Positions 50,049 through 57,234 of a stretch of DNA of 64,000 nt are shown here, piece after piece (position 1 is the stretch's first letter; every line of letters starts with the position of its first letter). The DNA is from Chromatiales bacterium. Its GTDB lineage: Bacteria; Pseudomonadota; Gammaproteobacteria; Chromatiales; Chromatiaceae. Below the pieces are notes generated by a model that had not been told where the DNA came from, did no database searches, and was given only the letters and a program-made list of their open reading frames with translations. A program made the position numbers and the translations under genes. The stretch is taken from contig JANQRK010000057.1 in NCBI GenBank assembly GCA_028284585.1, positions 96,816-160,815 of the forward strand. The letters are read 5' to 3'.

Positions 50049-50936
50049 ATGAAAATCGAGCGGGCACTAAAGATCGGCGCACTTGCCGGTGTGCTCAGCG
50101 CATTGAGCACCCCAGCAGCGGCCATTGTGTACAGCTCTAGTAACGAGTTCGAAGGCAATCGCGTACTCGCCTTCGATGTAGAAAAACCGTCTGGCCAACT
50201 AGTAGAGATTGGTTCGTTCGACACCCAGGGCACCGGAACTGATGCACCGATCGGCTACCAGGCCACCATGGCGACCGAAGCTAGCGATCGCTGGTTGTTC
50301 GTAACCCATGCGGGCGACGGTTCGGTCATGAGCTTTCGACTGCAGGAAAATGGCCTGAAATATGTCAACTGGGTCAGTTCGCGGGGCACATCGGCAATCA
50401 GCGTCGCCGTCTATGGCACATTGGTGTATGTGTTGAATAAAGGCAGTGGCGATAAGAGTGACCCGCCACGCCTGCGTTACGACAGCATCAGCGGCTTTCG
50501 TTTTAACAACCAAGGGCAACTGGTCTACCTGCCCGGTTCGACCCGAATTCTTGACCGCACCCAGCTCACAGCCCCGGCGCCAATCGGATTCAACAAGTCC
50601 GGTACTGTGCTACTGATCACCGAAAAAGCGACCAATATGCTGACGATCTTCGCGGTCAGGCGCAACGGACGACCCGCAGGTCGCCCACTGAAACGCCCTT
50701 CGGCCGTGCCGACGCCGTTTGGTTTTGACTTCGGCGATCGCGATTACGTATTCATCACTGAGGCCAACGGCGGAGCCCGCGGAGTCACAGCATCCTACCG
50801 AGTGGATCGTGCAACCGGCGCCGTACCTTCACTCGTCGATCTCATCGATCAAGGTGATGTGACATGCAGGCCAGGGCATCCCCTAGCCCCCAACCGATTT
50901 GACCAAGCCGATCTGAGCAGGACCTCGGCGGGATAG
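50049..50936 (+). CDS. Secreted beta-propeller (lactonase/YVTN-like) protein, probably truncated
   Basis: The 295-residue protein has a signal peptide (about 1-25, ALAGVLSALSTPAAA class, cut near AAA-IVYSS). Repeated blade-like units follow (YSSSNEFEGNRVLAFDVEK; RWLFVTHAGDGSVMSFRL; LVYVLNKGSGD; YVFITEANGGARGVTASYRV), the pattern of seven-bladed lactonase or 3-carboxymuconate-cyclase-like propellers. Those are usually about 330-380 residues. Here the last blade pattern breaks off after LVDLIDQGDVTC and the tail has no blade wording, so the 3' end seems lost. It lies 55 nt before a radical SAM gene on the same strand. Enzymatic activity is not predictable. Confidence 0.65.
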   Translation: MKIERALKIGALAGVLSALSTPAAAIVYSSSNEFEGNRVLAFDVEKPSGQLVEIGSFDTQGTGTDAPIGYQATMATEASDRWLFVTHAGDGSVMSFRLQENGLKYVNWVSSRGTSAISVAVYGTLVYVLNKGSGDKSDPPRLRYDSISGFRFNNQGQLVYLPGSTRILDRTQLTAPAPIGFNKSGTVLLITEKATNMLTIFAVRRNGRPAGRPLKRPSAVPTPFGFDFGDRDYVFITEANGGARGVTASYRVDRATGAVPSLVDLIDQGDVTCRPGHPLAPNRFDQADLSRTSAG

Positions 50937-50991
50937 ATGCGCCGTCCAAGGCACACCCAAAATCCACTTCTTAGCCGCGGAGGCGACCGCC

Positions 50992-52056
50992 ATGGGACCG
51001 ACCGGAAATACAAAGGTGGTGCAGATACACCCCAGCCGTCTTTGCAATCTTGAATGTCAGCACTGCTACTCCTCCTCATCGCCGCAGGCGACCGAGATGC
51101 TGCCCGCCAACACACTAAGAACAGCCATCGATGGCTTAGCTGCGCAGGGCTACAGCTGGACCAGCTTCTCCGGCGGCGAACCCATGCTTTATCAACCGCT
51201 ACCCGAGATGCTCACCCATGCCAGGGCCGCAGGTATGCATAATTCGATCATCACCAACGGCATGCTGTTGACGCCACAGCGGCTGGACGCGATCCAGGAC
51301 GCAACTGATCTGCTGATGATCTCGCTTGACGGCATACGAGCGTCACACAACAAGATGCGCAACCATGCCAAGGCATTCGACAGCATGGTAGAAAAGCTGC
51401 CAGAGATTCGGTCACGACAGATTCGCTTCGGCTTCATCTTTACCTTGACCCAACACAGCTTGGATGAGTTGTCCTGGGTCGCCGAGTTCGCTGCCGATGC
51501 CGGGGCGCAGTTGCTGCACATTCACCCGCTCGAGACCTTTGGAATCTCCAACCCGAAGCTGATCGGGGACAGGCCTGACGACATTGAGGCTGCCTACACC
51601 TGCGCGCTGACCGAATACTTGCGTGAGGCACTCGGCGACCGAATGGCCATTCAAGTCGATCTAGTGCAGAGCCAGGCGCTGGTGCAGAACCCCGATAGCT
51701 TCTTTCTCGGCGACTGGGCAGCCGACCTCGGCGCCCCGCTGGCCGACCAACTCTCACCCCTGGTGATCGAGCCCGATGGTGAGGTCGTACCTCTAGAGTA
51801 TGGTTTTCCACGCGAGTTCTCGATCGGCAACATTCTCCACGAGAGCGTTCCCCAGATGGCCACCCGCTGGCGCGATCAGGTTGCACCACTCTTGCACTGG
51901 CTCAGCCGAGACCTGGAGAAATCTATGGCCAACGAGCCCGAGGGGGTCTTCAACTGGTATGAGCGGATCCTGCAGCACGCAGAAAAAAAGCGCGGGCCTG
52001 TCCCTCAGGTCGTGCCGCTATCGTCGCTCGATACGCCGGCCTCTGCACCGATCTGA
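50992..52056 (+). CDS. Radical SAM protein with one [4Fe-4S] cluster motif
   Basis: The 354-residue protein has the radical SAM cysteines C18, C22 and C25 in RLCNLECQHCYSSSSP (CX3CX2C), the SAM-binding FSGGEPMLY segment and ITNGMLLT and LMISLDGIRASHNKM strands of the partial TIM barrel. The C-terminal part LVIEPDGEVVPLEYGFPREF then SIGNILHES aligns in style with SPASM proteins. It lacks the SPASM cysteines, so only one cluster is expected. GGAGG lies 8 nt before the ATG. PqqE- and RiPP-maturase-like enzymes look similar, but no precursor peptide was recognised; substrate unknown. The pairing with a secreted propeller is unusual. Confidence 0.78.
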   Translation: MGPTGNTKVVQIHPSRLCNLECQHCYSSSSPQATEMLPANTLRTAIDGLAAQGYSWTSFSGGEPMLYQPLPEMLTHARAAGMHNSIITNGMLLTPQRLDAIQDATDLLMISLDGIRASHNKMRNHAKAFDSMVEKLPEIRSRQIRFGFIFTLTQHSLDELSWVAEFAADAGAQLLHIHPLETFGISNPKLIGDRPDDIEAAYTCALTEYLREALGDRMAIQVDLVQSQALVQNPDSFFLGDWAADLGAPLADQLSPLVIEPDGEVVPLEYGFPREFSIGNILHESVPQMATRWRDQVAPLLHWLSRDLEKSMANEPEGVFNWYERILQHAEKKRGPVPQVVPLSSLDTPASAPI

Positions 52057-52221
52057 GGCCAGCAGCTTGTCGACACCCTCGTTTCGGCAGGAGGCCCTAA
52101 AGCAGCAGGGCGATCCAGTATGCGGCAAACGATCCGAAGCTGGGCCGACTGCCGGAGTGCGAGGTAAATCTTGCGCAAAAATTCGCCTGCTTGGAGTAGC
52201 TGCACGCCCGGCGTCATCTCG

Positions 52222-52959
52222 TCAATCGATCGGCCGATCCTTGATCAATAATTTACGGAAGCCAAGCGCAGTTCCATTATATCGATCTGCATCGACCTTC
52301 CCACTGATGCCAGCTACCTTAGCGGTCTGCGACCACTGCCAAAACGTCCAATCCGTCCAGCCATGCGGCAAGGTAGGCTCCGCGACCTCGTACTCGGCCA
52401 GCCATAGCGGATAATCACCGAATCCTGTCATGTATCTATTGGCAAAGTTCAGGCCGCTGTAAACGATCGGCTTAACACCATAGTGAATTTCGAGCCCACG
52501 CAGGAATGTCTTCAAACTTTCAACCAAGTCCAAATCATCCTGATGGTGCAGCTTCTCGATATCGATCACCGGCGGAAGGTCGCCCGGTTTCAGTTGCGCG
52601 ACACTAGTGAAGTTTTCGAGCTGTTCCCCTGGTTCGTCATTGGTCTCGTAAAAATGATAAGCCCCGACGACGAGACCAGCTAGCCGGGCCTGCCGGTAGT
52701 TGGACTCAAAGTCCGCGTCTTGGTACGTGATGCCTTCAGTAGCACGGACAAAGACATAGCTGATCCCTGCCGCCTTGACCTTTTCGAAGTCGACAACCCG
52801 TTGGTACTTTGAGACATCGATACCGACGACAGGGTGATCGCTGTCAGGAGCGGCATCCTTACTCACTAGGTTTTCTGGGGTGCAGCTGGCCAAGAGTAAT
52901 CCTGCAAGTATGAAGAGGCCTGCAACTGCCGACCGGAAATAAGCGACCCCCTCAGTCAC
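52222..52959 (-). CDS. GH25-family muramidase (lysozyme), lipoprotein
   Basis: Would cleave the MurNAc-GlcNAc bond of peptidoglycan. It is 245 residues with a lipoprotein signal (helix LFILAGLLLASC, lipobox cysteine C26), then a GH25 domain: GIDVSKYQ (D48), YVFVRATEGITYQDADF, GAYHFYET, and the catalytic PVIDIE with D133 and E135. The C-terminal WLAEYEV and FWQWSQTAKVAG strands complete the barrel. The start is GTG at 52957-52959 and overlaps the end of the upstream ATPase gene by 8 nt. It may be a cell-wall or toxin-like enzyme; no immunity gene was recognised beside it. Confidence 0.85.
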   Translation of the reverse strand: MTEGVAYFRSAVAGLFILAGLLLASCTPENLVSKDAAPDSDHPVVGIDVSKYQRVVDFEKVKAAGISYVFVRATEGITYQDADFESNYRQARLAGLVVGAYHFYETNDEPGEQLENFTSVAQLKPGDLPPVIDIEKLHHQDDLDLVESLKTFLRGLEIHYGVKPIVYSGLNFANRYMTGFGDYPLWLAEYEVAEPTLPHGWTDWTFWQWSQTAKVAGISGKVDADRYNGTALGFRKLLIKDRPID

Positions 52960-53686
52960 TTTCGTCGCTCAGCAAATAATGCAACATACGTTCGTGGTTA
53001 TTCAGAAACTCTTTGGTGACCGCGTAGTGCTCAGTTTCTTCATACGCCACCTCACTCAGGCCACAATCATCGAAAAGCACAATCTTTGATCTCGGGTAGG
53101 CCAGCAGTATTGGTGAATGCGTTGCGATTATGAACTGCGAACCCTCTTTCACCAGCTCATGGATTGAACCCAAGGCAGCCAGCTGTCGTTGCGGAGATAG
53201 CGCTGCTTCTGGTTCATCAAAGATGTAGAAGCCATTTCCCTTCAGCTTTTCATTGAGGGTTACGAGAAACGCCTCGCCATGCGATCGATCATGCAGAGAC
53301 TTACCACCATAGCCGTCGAGATACCCTACCGAATCCATGTAGGTAGCCACGTTGTAAAAGCTCTCGGCGCGCAGAAAATAATGATCTTTCGGCTTTGCAA
53401 AACTTCGCGCCAATTTGAGATGCTCGAACAGACCAGACTGATCTTCAGCGCTGGCCAGTTGGACATTGCGAGTACCGCCTTCTGGGTCAAAGCCCATCGC
53501 TAATGCAATAGCCTCGACCAATGTTGATTTCCCTGTGCCATTCTCACCAACGAAGAACGTCACATCAGGGTGGAAGTCGAGGAAGTCCAATTCGCGGACC
53601 ACAGGAATCGAATAGGGGTATTCATCGAAGCTCTTGATGTCCTCCCTTTTGACTTCGATACTGCGCAGATATGGCTTGGCTTCCAT
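52952..53686 (-). CDS. AAA family ATPase (COG3910-like)
   Basis: The 244-residue ABC/SMC-type ATPase has Walker A FVGENGTGKSTLVEAI, a signature-region serine-rich stretch (SHGEAFLVTLNEKL), Walker B FYIFDEPEAALSP and a switch histidine in QFIIATHSPILLAYP. Stand-alone proteins of this type occur widely and their role is unknown; some are parts of defence systems. It is translationally overlapped with the GH25 gene (8 nt). A GTTAGGC cassette-like junction lies 12 nt before the ATG, and DNA here is less GC-rich than the housekeeping blocks. Confidence 0.78.
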   Translation of the reverse strand: MEAKPYLRSIEVKREDIKSFDEYPYSIPVVRELDFLDFHPDVTFFVGENGTGKSTLVEAIALAMGFDPEGGTRNVQLASAEDQSGLFEHLKLARSFAKPKDHYFLRAESFYNVATYMDSVGYLDGYGGKSLHDRSHGEAFLVTLNEKLKGNGFYIFDEPEAALSPQRQLAALGSIHELVKEGSQFIIATHSPILLAYPRSKIVLFDDCGLSEVAYEETEHYAVTKEFLNNHERMLHYLLSDESD

Positions 53687-53698
53687 GTCCTCTCTTGC

Positions 53699-53705
53699 GC
53701 CTAAC
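53699..53705 (-). other. Integron core-site-like junction GTTAGGC before the ATPase gene
   Basis: The minus strand reads TAGCTGATCCGTTAGGC, ending 12 nt upstream of the ATPase ATG and directly following the stop of the 61-residue gene. GTTRRRY is the attC core consensus and the 3'-half wording is similar to attC right halves. A matching RYYYAAC left half was not found with confidence. Confidence 0.4.
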
Positions 53706-53712
53706 GGATCAG

Positions 53713-53898
53713 CTACGCCGCATCAAACCGCGCCCGATTGTCTGCGATCCATTTCTCCATCTCTTCCTTCCCTTGAGTTGGATCGTTCATCACGTCGGCG
53801 TGAGCGGCCACGTAGTGCGGCCGGAGCGCAATCATCCAGTCTTCGAATGTTTCTCCTTTGGCGATGTGGTCACAGCGGTCGCATTTCAGTGACTTCAT
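53713..53898 (-). CDS. Small hypothetical protein (61 aa)
   Basis: The product is acidic and short. It starts MKSLKCDRCDHIAKGETFEDW with a CxxC pair (C6, C9) and a histidine, then AHADVMNDPTQGKEEMEKWI. The layout recalls DUF1059-like small proteins. Its ATG overlaps the stop of the 77-residue gene by 4 nt, which supports translation of both. Function unknown. It belongs to the cassette-like run. Confidence 0.6.
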   Translation of the reverse strand: MKSLKCDRCDHIAKGETFEDWMIALRPHYVAAHADVMNDPTQGKEEMEKWIADNRARFDAA

Positions 53899-54128
53899 CG
53901 TCTCTCTCCATACTGAATGGGCCGGAGACCAGGATTCTCATCTGGCCAATTCTCACAATAGCCCTTTGCATGTCCGTGACCGAAACTCTCCCGATCTTCT
54001 TCTGAGCCTTGGGCCATTTCCGCAAGAAAGGAGGCGAGCTTTCTGAGTTGATCAGGCTCAGCTTGGAAAGCGACCTCGACTAATTCTTGAAGGCCATCCC
54101 CATCTATTGGATAACCATAGATTTTCAA
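53895..54128 (-). CDS. Small hypothetical protein (77 aa)
   Basis: The sequence MKIYGYPIDGDGLQELVEVA then FQAEPDQLRKLASFLAEMA and a Gly/His-rich end (ESFGHGHAKGYCENWPDENP) looks like a real small cytosolic protein but no family was recognised. The start is TTG at 54126-54128, 11 nt after a degenerate core-site-like sequence. It is coupled by an ATGA overlap to the 61-residue gene. Lower GC than the genome average suggests acquisition. Confidence 0.6.
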   Translation of the reverse strand: MKIYGYPIDGDGLQELVEVAFQAEPDQLRKLASFLAEMAQGSEEDRESFGHGHAKGYCENWPDENPGLRPIQYGERR

Positions 54129-54134
54129 TTTCTA

Positions 54135-54569
54135 TTACTCATGACGCCCAGCTATGCGCCCCGCGGCACAGCCGTGCGAGAAACATAGTGACGGATTCCC
54201 AAATCCCGGTTTGCCATCTGGTTGACCCCATACTGCAAATTCATTGCCGCTAGGCTCGGTGAAATGAAACCTTCGGACTCCGGGAAATGAGAATATGGGT
54301 TTTACTACCAACCCACCAGCGGCAACGACCTTGTCTAGTGTCTCTTCTAAACGTTCGCTACAAAAAACAACGAGGACACTGCCATTCTGGGCACTTGCTA
54401 CCAACGGTGACTGGAAAAACCCACCATCTAGGCCTTGGCCCGAGAAGGCAGTGTATTCGGGGCCATAATCTATGAAATCCCAGCCAAAAACCGATTGGAA
54501 AAATGCTTTGGTAGCGGGCAAATCCTTAGCCGGGAACTCAACGTAGTCGAGTTTTTCGTGATTCGGCAT
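54135..54569 (-). CDS. VOC-family (glyoxalase/bleomycin-resistance fold) protein
   Basis: A 144-residue single-module vicinal-oxygen-chelate protein: KLDYVEFPAKDLPATKAFFQ then SVFGWDFIDYGPEYTAFSG opens the fold, and RRFHFTEPSGNEFAVWGQ closes it. Family members usually stop soon after this point; here about 28 further residues (DGKPGFGNPSLCFSHGCAAG and on) read into sequence resembling an attC right half. This suggests stop-codon loss at a cassette boundary. Substrate unknown. ATG at 54569, 22 nt after a GTTAGGC site. Confidence 0.75.
   Translation of the reverse strand: MPNHEKLDYVEFPAKDLPATKAFFQSVFGWDFIDYGPEYTAFSGQGLDGGFFQSPLVASAQNGSVLVVFCSERLEETLDKVVAAGGLVVKPIFSFPGVRRFHFTEPSGNEFAVWGQPDGKPGFGNPSLCFSHGCAAGRIAGRHE
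54140..54146 (-). other. Degenerate core-site-like junction between the VOC and 77-aa genes
   Basis: The minus strand reads TAGCTGGGCGTCATGAG, which parallels the TAGCTGATCCGTTAGGC and TAGCAAGGGCGTTAGGC junctions nearby, with GTCATGA in place of GTTAGGC. It ends 11 nt before the next start codon. This is suggestive only as part of the set. Confidence 0.25.
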
Positions 54570-54591
54570 ACCCGCTCCATGAATTACTGAT

Positions 54592-54598
54592 GCCTAAC
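54592..54598 (-). other. Integron core-site-like junction GTTAGGC before the VOC gene
   Basis: The minus strand reads TAGCAAGGGCGTTAGGC, preceded by a GGCTTCGCC mini-palindrome, and lies 22 nt before the VOC start. Together with the site 893 bp further it would delimit one or two gene cassettes. No integrase gene is in the window. Confidence 0.4.
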
Positions 54599-54773
54599 GC
54601 CCTTGCTAATCAACGGCGGCGAAGCCCCTGTCGGCCTGGATGTCGAAGGGATGCACCCCTTCTGTCAGTGAGAGTTCGATTAAGTCACTCGATGGGCTCT
54701 CATCGATGTCTTCCCAGGCCGCGACTCCAGACGTCGTTGTAATATGGCTCACGAACACAACTAAGTCTGCTGA

Positions 54774-55517
54774 ATGATGTCTACGCTCGCCGATGCCTAC
54801 GGGGCCGCTTCCGAAGTACTGCAGGCCCCGATGGAGCCTTTCTCAGTAGTCGAGGCAGTCGAACAACATAGGGAGTACTGGAAGCCGGTGCGGACGAGGA
54901 CGGTGCTACTGGCTGAATCGCACGTATTCACGACTGCTGGGGAACACAGGCCATGTCGATTCCCGGCGGGTGCCGTGCCAGACGACTTGCCCAATCAGTT
55001 CGTCAGGTTCGTCTACTGTCTAGCATACGGCGAGAAGGCATTTCTTCCGCAAGGCGCAGAGCCCATGAGCGGAACACCGCAGTTTTGGAAGATCTTCAAG
55101 GCGTGCTTGGGGCCAGCAACCTCGCCGAACTATTTCGATGACGTGTTGGCCACGAAAAGCAAAACAAGGGAGCGGTTAGCTGCCAAGCTTGGCGTGCTCG
55201 GCCAACTCCGAAACCGGGGAATCTGGCTGCTCGACGCGTCTGTCGTAGCGCTCTACAGTCCCGGCGCCGAGAAACCTTCCCCAAAGATGATGAAAAGGAC
55301 CATCGAGGAATGCTGGCGGACACATACGCGCTGCCAAGTTGAAAGTGCCGAGCCAGAGACCCTGATCGTGGTCGGTAAGGGCGTGTGCAAGACGCTAGCG
55401 CAAGAGCTACGCCACGTCACTGCCCGCGTGGTATCTGTTCCTCAGCCACAGGCTCGCTTGTCCAAGAGCGAGATCAAAGAGACCTACCGAACCTATTGGG
55501 AACACTGTCGACCGTAA
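54774..55517 (+). CDS. Hypothetical protein (247 aa), no family recognised
   Basis: A soluble protein with no membrane segment. Recognisable hydrophobic strands include RTRTVLLAESHVFTT, RGIWLLDASVVALYSP and ETLIVVGKGVCKTLAQEL. Their spacing loosely recalls uracil-DNA-glycosylase-superfamily folds, but catalytic motifs of that family are not evident, so I do not name it so. Two consecutive ATGs at 54774 and 54777 are possible starts. It is oriented against the neighbouring small genes and lies between the cassette-like run and the macrodomain gene. Confidence 0.6.
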   Translation: MMSTLADAYGAASEVLQAPMEPFSVVEAVEQHREYWKPVRTRTVLLAESHVFTTAGEHRPCRFPAGAVPDDLPNQFVRFVYCLAYGEKAFLPQGAEPMSGTPQFWKIFKACLGPATSPNYFDDVLATKSKTRERLAAKLGVLGQLRNRGIWLLDASVVALYSPGAEKPSPKMMKRTIEECWRTHTRCQVESAEPETLIVVGKGVCKTLAQELRHVTARVVSVPQPQARLSKSEIKETYRTYWEHCRP

Positions 55518-55608
55518 CGAGCAGAGAACCAACGGCTCGATGAAATTCACCGCACGCGCCGTCGCTGTCCCAACCACACCTTCGCACCGCAACTAAGTCC
55601 TAACCCGC

Positions 55609-55651
55609 TTGGTGCAGACCCCGCACCCCTCAGCGGGCGGTCTGGCACCAA
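55609..55651. repeat. Imperfect inverted repeat between the 247-aa gene and the macrodomain gene
   Basis: TTGGTGCAGACC-CCGC and GCGGGCGGTCTGGCACCAA can fold into a stem of about 16 pairs with small bulges and an 8-nt loop. It lies 92 nt after the stop of the 247-residue gene. No T-tract follows, so it may be a factor-assisted terminator or a repeat remnant. The flanking 240 nt contain no gene. Confidence 0.5.
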
Positions 55652-55760
55652 CCTCAGATGCCTACCTGGTTCGCCCCTACCCGGTCCACCCGCATCCGGA
55701 CACCAATCCACCCAAATGGCTAACGCGCAACACGGGCCGTAGTCTTGCTATAGTCCGCGC

Positions 55761-56279
55761 ATGCCCACGGAAATCCGCACACTGCAAGCCGACATCACCA
55801 CACTGGCATTGGACGCGATCGTCAATGCCGCCAACAACTCACTGCTCGGTGGCGGGGGTGTCGACGGCGCTATCCACAAGGCGGCCGGGCCGCGCCTGCT
55901 CGAGGCCTGCAAGCAGCTCGATGGCTGCAAGACAGGTGAGGCAAAGTTGACCGAGGGCTTCGACCTCCCGGCGCGCTATGTGATCCACACCGTCGGTCCG
56001 GTATGGGAAGGCGGAAAGAACAACGAGGTGGCACTGCTCGCTGCCTGCTATCGTAACTCGCTGCAACTCGCGGCTCGGCATGGCATACGCACCATCGCCT
56101 TCCCCTCAATCAGTACCGGCGCCTACGGCTTTCCATTGGATCTTGCGGCCGATACCGCGCTACAGACGGTGTTCACGGCGCTGGAGGACAACGATGTCTT
56201 CGACGAGATCTCGTTCTGCTGTTATTCCGCCGAAGACCTCGAGGTCTATCAGTACATGCTCGGCCCCGGACGCCGCTAG
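55761..56279 (+). CDS. Macrodomain protein (O-acetyl-ADP-ribose deacetylase, YmdB-like)
   Basis: Binds ADP-ribose and probably hydrolyses O-acetyl-ADP-ribose or ADP-ribosyl adducts. The 172-residue single macrodomain shows ADITTLALDAIVNAANNSLL with the adenine-contact Asp and catalytic-region Asn, then GGGGVDGAIHKAAG, and the distal-ribose loop FPSISTGAYGFPLD. Motifs are complete. The MITE follows 42 nt after the stop. No ADP-ribosyltransferase partner is visible nearby. Confidence 0.9.
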   Translation: MPTEIRTLQADITTLALDAIVNAANNSLLGGGGVDGAIHKAAGPRLLEACKQLDGCKTGEAKLTEGFDLPARYVIHTVGPVWEGGKNNEVALLAACYRNSLQLAARHGIRTIAFPSISTGAYGFPLDLAADTALQTVFTALEDNDVFDEISFCCYSAEDLEVYQYMLGPGRR

Positions 56280-56321
56280 GGCAGTTTCCCGGCAACCGCG
56301 CTTGAGCGCGCAAGGAAGCAT

Positions 56322-56588
56322 CTAGTGGGCCAAGCGGATAATTCTGTAACGCTCAGCCACGGCACAAGCATTGTGGGCAAGGCGCAGTCCACGGGGAATG
56401 GCAGGCCCTTTCCAAGGACGGCAACACCGCCCACGATGCTTGTGCCGCGGCCCTTTGGGAGCCAATGTGCGAACGCGACTCGGTGTTGCGTTTCTTGCCA
56501 AGGGCGCGCCATTGCCTGCGGAACGCGCCTTGATTCGCGATCGCACAGTGGCTCTGAGCGCTACAGAATTATCCGCTTGGCCCACTAG
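56322..56588. mobile_element. MITE, 267 bp, with long terminal inverted repeats
   Basis: The left end (from CTAGTGGGCCAAGCGG at 56322) and the reverse complement of the right end (to 56588) agree over about 35 bp, with one substitution (AACGCTCAG against AGCGCTCAG). A palindromic CTAG ends both sides, consistent with TA or CTAG target duplication. Internally GGCACAAGCATTGTGGGC (56361-56378) is inverted as GCCCACGATGCTTGTGCC (56429-56446), and further inward AAGGCGC and CCCTT blocks are also inverted. There is no transposase. The 87-residue frame inside is an artefact. Probably mobilised in trans, perhaps by an IS630/Tc1-type enzyme given the TA target. Confidence 0.88.
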
Positions 56589-56618
56589 CCCGCCCGCAAG
56601 ACCAACACGACATATTCG

Positions 56619-57104
56619 ATGCTCTATTTCGCTTACGGCTCCAATCTCTCCGTGCGACGTATGTGCCGACGTATCCCATCCGCCCGACCCTTGGGGCCGG
56701 CGCTGCTGCCCGGTCATCGGTTGGCGTTCCACAAGGTCGGCCGCGATGGCTCCGGCAAGTGTGATGCGGCTTCGAGCCGGCGTCGCGAAGACCGCGTGCA
56801 CGGTGTCCTGTATTGGTTCGCACCACAGCATAAAACCGTCCTGGACGAGCACGAGGGCCCCGGCTACACCCAACAGCAGGTCGTGGTGACACGGCGTGAC
56901 GGCACGCGACATGCGGCCTATCTGTATAGCGCAACCGAGATCGATGCCAACCTGCGCCCCTTCGCCTGGTATCTCGAGCATGTCGTGCGTGGGGCCTGCG
57001 AACACCGCTTGCCAAGGCGCTATCTTGCAAGCCTGCTGGCAACCGTGGCCGTCGCCGACTCAGACCCTACGCGCCATGCGGCGGAGCTGGCCATCTATCG
57101 CTGA
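56619..57104 (+). CDS. Gamma-glutamylcyclotransferase-fold protein
   Basis: Would release 5-oxoproline from gamma-glutamyl peptides. The 161-residue protein starts MLYFAYGSNLSVRRMCRRIP, the conserved glycine loop of the BtrG/GGCT fold. The catalytic glutamate is in LDEHEGPGY, and the fold includes HRLAFHKVGRDGSGKCDAA and YLEHVVRGACEHRLP. Length and motif order fit stand-alone bacterial GGCT-like proteins, and the substrate is inferred. It lies 30 nt after the MITE, so its native promoter may have been displaced or supplied by the element. Confidence 0.85.
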   Translation: MLYFAYGSNLSVRRMCRRIPSARPLGPALLPGHRLAFHKVGRDGSGKCDAASSRRREDRVHGVLYWFAPQHKTVLDEHEGPGYTQQQVVVTRRDGTRHAAYLYSATEIDANLRPFAWYLEHVVRGACEHRLPRRYLASLLATVAVADSDPTRHAAELAIYR

Positions 57105-57234
57105 CCGGCACTGTGTCCGGCGGTGTAGCGACCTGAACCTCATCACTATCCTCATCACCAAGGGGCGTACCGGCACTCGGCACCCGGCCATCTGATAGCC
57201 TTGCATCACCTTTCATCGTGAGCATGGCCCTGCC

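Noticed and set aside
50992..52056. RiPP biosynthesis locus around the radical SAM gene
   Set aside because: No precursor-like small ORF, peptidase or transporter is adjacent; the only neighbour is the propeller gene.
56325..57005. Frames of 87 and 227 codons inside and across the MITE
   Set aside because: They are translations of the inverted repeats and of the antisense of the GGCT gene; both ends give the same residues because the element is palindromic.
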